NCBI GenBank assembly: GCA_965644315.1
Contig: CBFFRQ010000095.1
Coordinates: forward strand, 182,014-246,013
Reading direction: 5' to 3'
Origin: Caecitellus pseudoparvulus
Lineage: Eukaryota; Bigyra: Bicosoecida
Length of the DNA stretch: 64,000 nucleotides
The notes below the pieces were generated by a model, which had not been told where the DNA came from, did not search any database, and worked only from the letters and a program-made list of their open reading frames with translations. The position numbers and the translations under genes were made by a program. The first letter of the stretch is position 1; each line of letters starts with the position of its first letter. Below are positions 63,901 to 64,000 of this stretch, piece after piece.

Positions 63901-64000
63901 TGCTGGCTGGACAGCGAAGGCAGTCGGCGGGGCGGGTACACGCGGGTGTTCCCCACGGCACGTGTCAACGGCATCACGTACAGGCAGTTCTTTGAGGAGG
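60955..64000 (+). CDS. TTLL5: TTLL5-type tubulin polyglutamylase, truncated by window end
   Basis: The catalytic TTL core is recognisable: VVNQFPRTYEVTRKD with ARNIMRMQELHG, then the ATP-grasp WIVKPAASSKGKGIYI, CIVSRYIDEPALVDGF, HLTNYSLNKASS, NCFQLFGFDVMMDAELNPW and LLEVNFSPSLATDS. This order matches TTLL5, which adds glutamate to tubulin side chains, mainly in cilia. About 150 low-complexity residues split the core between GIYI and CIVSRY. In the sequence as given the frame shifts by +1 about three times, at C8 61841-61848, at C runs around 62838-62853, and at G7/C7 runs around 63091-63110; each restores the next coding-like frame. The last segment ends in RQFFEE at the window edge, so the gene continues to the right. 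Confidence 0.85.

Noticed and set aside
1-64000. tRNA, rRNA, CRISPR array, intact transposon or viral insertion
   Set aside because: I scanned by eye for T-arm motifs, regularly spaced repeats, terminal repeats, reverse transcriptase, integrase and capsid-like proteins and saw none. A dedicated search was not possible.

Overview
This is a nuclear window from a GC-rich, gene-dense, flagellated unicellular eukaryote. Every well-modelled multi-exon gene carries short GT-AG introns, usually 64-75 nt and most often 68 nt. The proteins are eukaryote-specific: a nuclear-pore basket protein, U2AF65, Pcf11, TFIIE-alpha, CDK11, dynactin p62 and the 9-1-1 clamp subunit HUS1. CFAP210 and TTLL5 point to a cilium or flagellum. 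TGA, TAG and TAA all act as stops, so the code looks standard. I cannot name the species. A heterotrophic flagellate such as a bicosoecid-type stramenopile would fit, but that is a guess.

Layout. 0.3-2.2 kb: two small minus-strand coiled-coil proteins. 2.5-8.5 kb: a FANCI-like giant. 8.7-11.2 kb: a guanylate-binding-protein-like GTPase. 11.3-13.1 kb: a TBC1D20-type RabGAP. 13.4-16.5 kb: an OGFOD3-type oxygenase, a ZFAND1-type AN1 protein and a small basic protein. 16.7-22.4 kb: the nuclear basket protein TPR/Mlp. 22.5-26.2 kb: CDK11-like kinase and Pcf11. 26.4-33.2 kb: dynactin p62, an RCC1-repeat protein, TFIIE-alpha and U2AF65. 33.4-37.4 kb: a calpain homologue that has lost catalytic residues. 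37.5-45.3 kb: an LRR protein, a GH32 invertase-like enzyme, a UPF0390-like protein, a fatty-acid elongase and an F-box-like protein.

45.3-51.9 kb is different. It looks poorer in GC and begins with about 1.7 kb without a recognisable gene. It then carries a very large LRR/mucin-stalk/multi-TM surface protein. 51.9-64 kb returns to compact housekeeping genes: HUS1, a cyclophilin with a degenerate active site, a PELP1/RIX1-like solenoid, CFAP210, an unrecognised five-exon gene, the ATP23 protease and TTLL5, which runs off the window.

Functional themes are mRNA synthesis and processing (TFIIE-alpha, CDK11, Pcf11, U2AF65, TPR), genome maintenance (FANCI-like, HUS1) and cilium or microtubules (CFAP210, TTLL5, dynactin p62). 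Genes on opposite strands alternate regularly: convergent ends lie within about 100 bp or overlap, and divergent starts are about 140-490 bp apart, suggesting shared promoters. There are no operons, and I recognised no tRNA, rRNA, CRISPR array or intact transposon.

Three window-wide signals stand out: two heavily iterated octamers (TGCGTTGC and CGGAACAC, with complements), and a set of +1 reading-frame transitions that sit in G or C homopolymers of five otherwise good genes. Exon coordinates are my own reading of splice signals and reading frames; no transcript evidence was available.
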